From assembly GCA_021823625.1 (NCBI GenBank), contig JAKANS010000039.1, forward strand, positions 1 through 38,318: DNA of 38,318 nt. The letters run 5' to 3'. The notes under the pieces are model-generated. The model worked only from the letters and a program-made list of their open reading frames with translations. It had not been told where the DNA came from and did no database searches. The first letter of the stretch is position 1. The number at the start of each line of letters is the position of its first letter. This DNA comes from a bacterium. Lineage in GTDB: Bacteria; Verrucomicrobiota; Verrucomicrobiia; Limisphaerales; J093. The position numbers were made by a program, and so were the translations under genes. Below are positions 35,448-38,318 of this stretch, one piece after another.

Positions 35448-36884
35448 TTACACACGGTCGGGCACCACGAACGGCGCGCGATAGTTGCGCTTGAGGAGCC
35501 GGTTGGCCGCCTTGTTGTCCGGAAACCGCTCCTTCTCCGGATCGAACGCCAGCTTCGGCCCCACCCAGAGCGTCGCCTTGGCTGGATCGACGCCGATGGC
35601 CTTGGTGTTTTCGAGCATCGTCATGATGCTGTCGCCCACGACCTGGTTGCTGCCCAGGTCCGCCGGCATCTCGAACGGCCGTTCCTTGGCCAGGTGATAC
35701 GAGATGTTGCCCAGGTGGCAACAAGCGCTGGAGCGGTGGCCTTCGAGAATCTCCGCGCACAGGTTCTCGCGCTTCCGGCTGCGGACGCAGTCGATGAAAT
35801 TCTGGAAAATGCCGGCTTCCTGGACGTTGAAATGCGCGGCCACCAGCGGCTCGCCCTCGGTCTTGCCTTTCGGGAAAAACTTACCGTCCCGCACCACGCC
35901 GTCCGTGAAGAACAACTCATTCGTGACCTTGCCCGGGTAACGCGGGTTCTTGCCCACCAAACCGAGGGTCTGGAACAACAGCAGCACGCCGTCGAAGTCC
36001 ATGATCGTGACCATTTGGTTGGGCGTCTGGCCCTGATCCTTGAAGTCCGGCCCGTCCACGTAACGGCCGCCCAGGCTTACCACGCTGCGGGGCAGCGTGC
36101 CGCCGATGGCCCAGCGCGCCACGTCCATTTCGTGTACGCCCTGGTTGCCGATGTCGCCGCAGCCGAAGTCCCAAAACCAGTGCCAGTTGTAGTGCACGAG
36201 ATTCTCGTGGTAACCCTGCTTGGGCGCCGGTCCAGTCCACAGGTCAAAATCGAGTTCCGGCGGCGGGGTCTTGATGGGTTTGAAGCCGATGCTCCATCGC
36301 GGTTTCCAGCAATAGCCTTTCGAGACCAGCAGCTTGCCGTACTGGCCGCTCTTGGCGAGCGCCGCAAACGGCGCGCCGCCGCCAGCGCGTTTCTGCGTGC
36401 CGTGCTGGACGATGCGGTTGTACTTGCGCGCGGCCTCCACGCACTGGCGGCCCTCGAAAATGTTATGGCTGCAAGGCTTTTCCACGTACACGTCCTTCCC
36501 GGCCTGGCAGGCCCAGACGGTGGCGAGCGAATGCCAGTGGTTCGGCGTGGCGATGGAGATCGCGTCCACGTCCTTGCTTTCGAGCAACCGGCGGATGTCC
36601 TGGAACTTGGCGACGCCCGGCAGCTTGGCGGCCCGCGGTTCGAGCACCCGCAGATCCACGTCGCAGAGCGCGGCCACGCGCACGCCAGAGAGCTTGCTGA
36701 ACTCCGAGACGTGCGCCTCGCCGCGACCGTTGAGGCCGACGACGCCGATGCGGATGTCGCCGTTGGCGCCGGCCACCGCCGCCCAGGACCGCGGCGCAAG
36801 GCCGACCGCCGCGGTGGCCAGCAGGGAAGTTTTGAGGAAGGCGCGCCGTTGCAGCGCGCCGGGAGGAACGTTCGATGTTTTCAT
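35448..36884 (-). CDS. Tat-exported Gfo/Idh/MocA family oxidoreductase
   Basis: A 478-residue NAD(P)-dependent oxidoreductase-like protein. The N-terminus is a twin-arginine signal (QRRAFLKTS, then a hydrophobic stretch to SWA). The Rossmann fold begins with IRIGVVGLNGRGEAHV, and the EKPCSHN motif (135-141) holds the conserved Lys. The C-terminal half has the alpha/beta domain with WFWDFGCGDIGNQGVHEMD, common in exported members from Planctomycetes and Verrucomicrobiota. The family oxidises sugars or cyclitols, or acts as a glycoside hydrolase through an NAD-bound keto intermediate. The frame is open to 37037; the ATG at 36884 is chosen because the Tat signal begins just after it. It stands alone, convergent with metX. 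Confidence 0.9.
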   Translation of the reverse strand: MKTSNVPPGALQRRAFLKTSLLATAAVGLAPRSWAAVAGANGDIRIGVVGLNGRGEAHVSEFSKLSGVRVAALCDVDLRVLEPRAAKLPGVAKFQDIRRLLESKDVDAISIATPNHWHSLATVWACQAGKDVYVEKPCSHNIFEGRQCVEAARKYNRIVQHGTQKRAGGGAPFAALAKSGQYGKLLVSKGYCWKPRWSIGFKPIKTPPPELDFDLWTGPAPKQGYHENLVHYNWHWFWDFGCGDIGNQGVHEMDVARWAIGGTLPRSVVSLGGRYVDGPDFKDQGQTPNQMVTIMDFDGVLLLFQTLGLVGKNPRYPGKVTNELFFTDGVVRDGKFFPKGKTEGEPLVAAHFNVQEAGIFQNFIDCVRSRKRENLCAEILEGHRSSACCHLGNISYHLAKERPFEMPADLGSNQVVGDSIMTMLENTKAIGVDPAKATLWVGPKLAFDPEKERFPDNKAANRLLKRNYRAPFVVPDRV

Positions 36885-37364
36885 GGTGACGGGTGGTTGT
36901 AGCGCGGAGTCGGTCCCGAAGGCCAGCATTCTCTTGTGTCCGGCATCTTCGGAGGGCACCGGTGATATTCTCGCCGAAGCAGTCGGAACCAACCGGCGGC
37001 GGGGCAACACTCCATCGAACCCTGCGATCCCAGCCACGGAGGCACCGAGGCTCAGAGTTTGGATTAGGAACTCAGGAAAGCCGGAAACCCCAAACCGAGG
37101 TTCCTGAGTTCCTAATTGGACTTCTGCGGCTCCGCGGCTCCGGGGCCGTTCGATGGTGGGGCAAGGCTCCTGCCAAGCCCTGACTGCTCAGTCAAAAAGC
37201 GACCGTTCGCAGCGTTGGACGGAGCACCGCTTTGTAAGCGGCTCAAATCCTGCGGAAGCGCCTGCGCCGCTGTGATACCCCTCCCCGGTGCTTGGTTCTT
37301 GAGCACTAAGCCGGCTGCAAGCCAGCGCTCCGGTGGGGCTGAGAATCTGTCGAGCGGGCTCGAA
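36885..37364. other. Non-coding gap with repeats
   Basis: No gene is supported in these 480 bases. They hold the upstream region of the Gfo/Idh/MocA gene, a 16-bp inverted repeat at 37063-37116, and a GCCGGCTGCAAGCCAGC stretch near 37311-37327 that folds on itself and looks like a dispersed repeat unit. Short open frames on both strands read as non-coding. Confidence 0.5.
37063..37116. repeat. 16-bp inverted repeat with 22-base spacer
   Basis: ATTAGGAACTCAGGAA (37063-37078) and TTCCTGAGTTCCTAAT (37101-37116) are exact reverse complements. The arms are AT-richer than the flanks. The element sits in a gap next to decayed mobile DNA and could be a miniature element, a hairpin repeat or a leftover terminal repeat. 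No target-site duplication is evident right beside the arms. Confidence 0.75.
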
Positions 37365-37568
37365 TCACTCCTGTCGCAAGCGGAAGAACCGAGTTTGGTC
37401 CGGCCAAACGTTGGTCACGACGTACTGGCTGCCAAGGATCGTGGGCGGATTTGTAACCGGCATCCACGCCGACGGTGACAAGGTCGCGGTGGTTTCCAGT
37501 GAGTAGCCGACCGCGGTCGTTGGCCACGAGAGCAACGTCGCGCCGCCGGCCGCGCTTCCTGGCGGCGC
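37365..37568 (-). pseudogene. C-terminal remnant of a secreted protein
   Basis: The minus strand from about 37568 to a TGA at 37365-37367 reads as a small beta-sandwich ending: TLLSWPTTAVGYSLETTATL, then SAWMPVTN, PPTILGSQYVVTN and FFRLRQE. This pattern (LSWP...SLETT...W..V...FFRL) closes many large secreted proteins of Verrucomicrobiota. There is no start codon or upstream body; the sequence runs directly into a transposase remnant in another frame. It was judged by pattern only. Confidence 0.6.
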
Positions 37569-37723
37569 ACTGCCTCGAGCGCTTTGGCCACCTGGCTCAC
37601 GCCGTGAAATTTGTCGAACACGATGTGCGCGTTGCCAAAGTTTTCCCGCGCGCCTTTCAGGCAGGCCGGACTCATGTCAATGGCGGTTTGCGTGATCGCC
37701 TTGGGATGGGCGCATCTTTTCAT
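37556..37723 (-). pseudogene. ISL3-type transposase fragment
   Basis: The minus strand encodes TQTAIDMSPACLKGAREN, then HIVFDKFHGVSQVAKALEAV and RRQE. This matches the middle of the DDE domain of ISL3-family transposases, including the FDKFH motif around a catalytic Asp. Only about 55 residues remain; the N- and C-terminal parts are absent and the frame becomes meaningless after RRQE. It is a degraded insertion-sequence remnant joined to the secreted-protein remnant at about 37556-37568. Confidence 0.7.
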
Positions 37724-37772
37724 GCTTAGATTCCTCTGGTACTGCAATTGGAGTATCCGGTCTGCTCAACTG

Positions 37773-38298
37773 TTACGGTTGTGGCCAGGGTAATCTCGCC
37801 AGCTGAATATCGGGTTGGTGCCGAGCCACGCCTTGTACGTTGGTGTTCGAGCCGTGATACGTCCACTGGACTCGGTTGTCGGACCAGACGAAATAGACGC
37901 GGTCCCTATCCGCCCAAGCGCCATTGTGTTCTCCAGCTTCGTGCGCGTAGGTTGCGTCTGTTAGGTTGGCTTCCGGTATATCGGGGTCGGGTGCCGGCCA
38001 CCAATCATACCACCAATGCAGGTTTACGCCTTCGGGTGACCAAACGGGATCATAGTGGCCGTTGTTGGTGTTTACCACCAGCGACCCAGAGAACGCCGGC
38101 GGAAAGCTCTGGGTCGTGAGGCGAAAGTCATTCGTAGAGAAGGTGACAATACCATTAGTGGCAATGGTGGCCCATCGCCCGTACACATCCGTTAGCAGCC
38201 CGTCAAAAAAGCCCCGCTTTCGGAAACTCGGAGGGTTGAACAGAGATCCTGGGTCCGAAGGAGCGACCCGCGATGAGCAAGACCAGAATTACTCCCAT
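37773..38298 (-). pseudogene. Exported protein of unknown function with a frameshift, possibly continuing past the window
   Basis: From the ATG at 38298 (or beyond the edge, since the frame stays open) the minus strand reads a signal-like start, MGVILVLLIAGRSFG, and stops at TGA 38203-38205. Just there a run of six T (38205-38210) would, if it were five, continue in frame as AGLFDGLLTDVYGRWATIAT. That second frame then stays open to 37773 for about 140 residues: SLVVNTNNGHYDPVWSPEGV, NLHWWYDWWPAPDPDI, RVYFVWSDNRVQW and an ending LARLPWPQP. Both parts look like one exported protein broken by one extra base, either a real mutation or a sequencing error. I do not recognise the family; it is Trp- and Asp-rich like extracellular proteins. 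Confidence 0.55.
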
Positions 38299-38318
38299 GA
38301 TCGTCGTCAACAGCTCCA

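Overview
This is a GC-rich, gene-dense bacterial chromosome segment. I infer a free-living member of the Verrucomicrobiota, probably near the Limisphaerales/Pedosphaera lineage. The grounds are indirect: several secreted catabolic proteins of types common there (DUF1080, a Tat-exported Gfo/Idh/MocA protein, an exported sugar isomerase-like TIM barrel, a parallel beta-helix protein), Gly/Arg-rich exported proteins, few clear Shine-Dalgarno sites, and a broken C-terminal domain ending in FFRL. No rRNA, tRNA or CRISPR was seen.

Layout. (1) 94-3604, minus strand: a three-gene cassette (membrane-anchored exported protein, 10-Cys secreted protein, MauE-like/GT-C glycosyltransferase fusion), followed by a 3' remnant of a macB-type permease gene. 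(2) 3964-9875, minus: a complete tripartite export operon (outer-membrane factor, adaptor with two C-terminal EF-hands, ABC ATPase, MacB permease) whose four genes all overlap. (3) 9996-14455, minus: two M16 peptidase genes (one catalytic, one lacking the zinc motif), a small conserved protein and a nitrilase-family amidohydrolase. (4) 14633-19272, plus: dnaE, divergent from the M16 genes, then a Tat-exported TIM-barrel protein; a small membrane rhodanese (minus) and a 2Fe-2S/ASKHA corrinoid-activator-like gene (plus) follow. (5) 21641-24764, minus: a DUF1080 protein, a yefM-yoeB toxin-antitoxin pair and an oligogalacturonate-lyase-like protein, with overlapping junctions. (6) 24939-29642, minus: an ilvD gene with an inserted NTF2/SnoaL-like domain and its own terminator, then an exported parallel beta-helix protein. 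(7) 30018-35253, plus: an RG/FG-rich secreted protein and metY, rtcB and metX. (8) 35448 to the end, minus: a Gfo/Idh/MocA oxidoreductase, then decayed sequence (ISL3-type transposase remnant, C-terminal remnant of a secreted protein, a frameshifted gene at the window edge).

How the genes fit together. metX and metY give homoserine to O-acetylhomoserine to homocysteine by direct sulfhydrylation. ilvD serves branched-chain amino acid synthesis. The OGL-like, DUF1080, beta-helix, TIM-barrel and Gfo/Idh/MocA proteins suggest use of plant-type polysaccharides. The points most worth a second look are the IlvD-NTF2 fusion, the MauE-GT/Cys-rich cassette, the EF-hand adaptor, the 44-bp perfect palindrome at 21483-21526 and the toxin-antitoxin pair inside a catabolic gene run.
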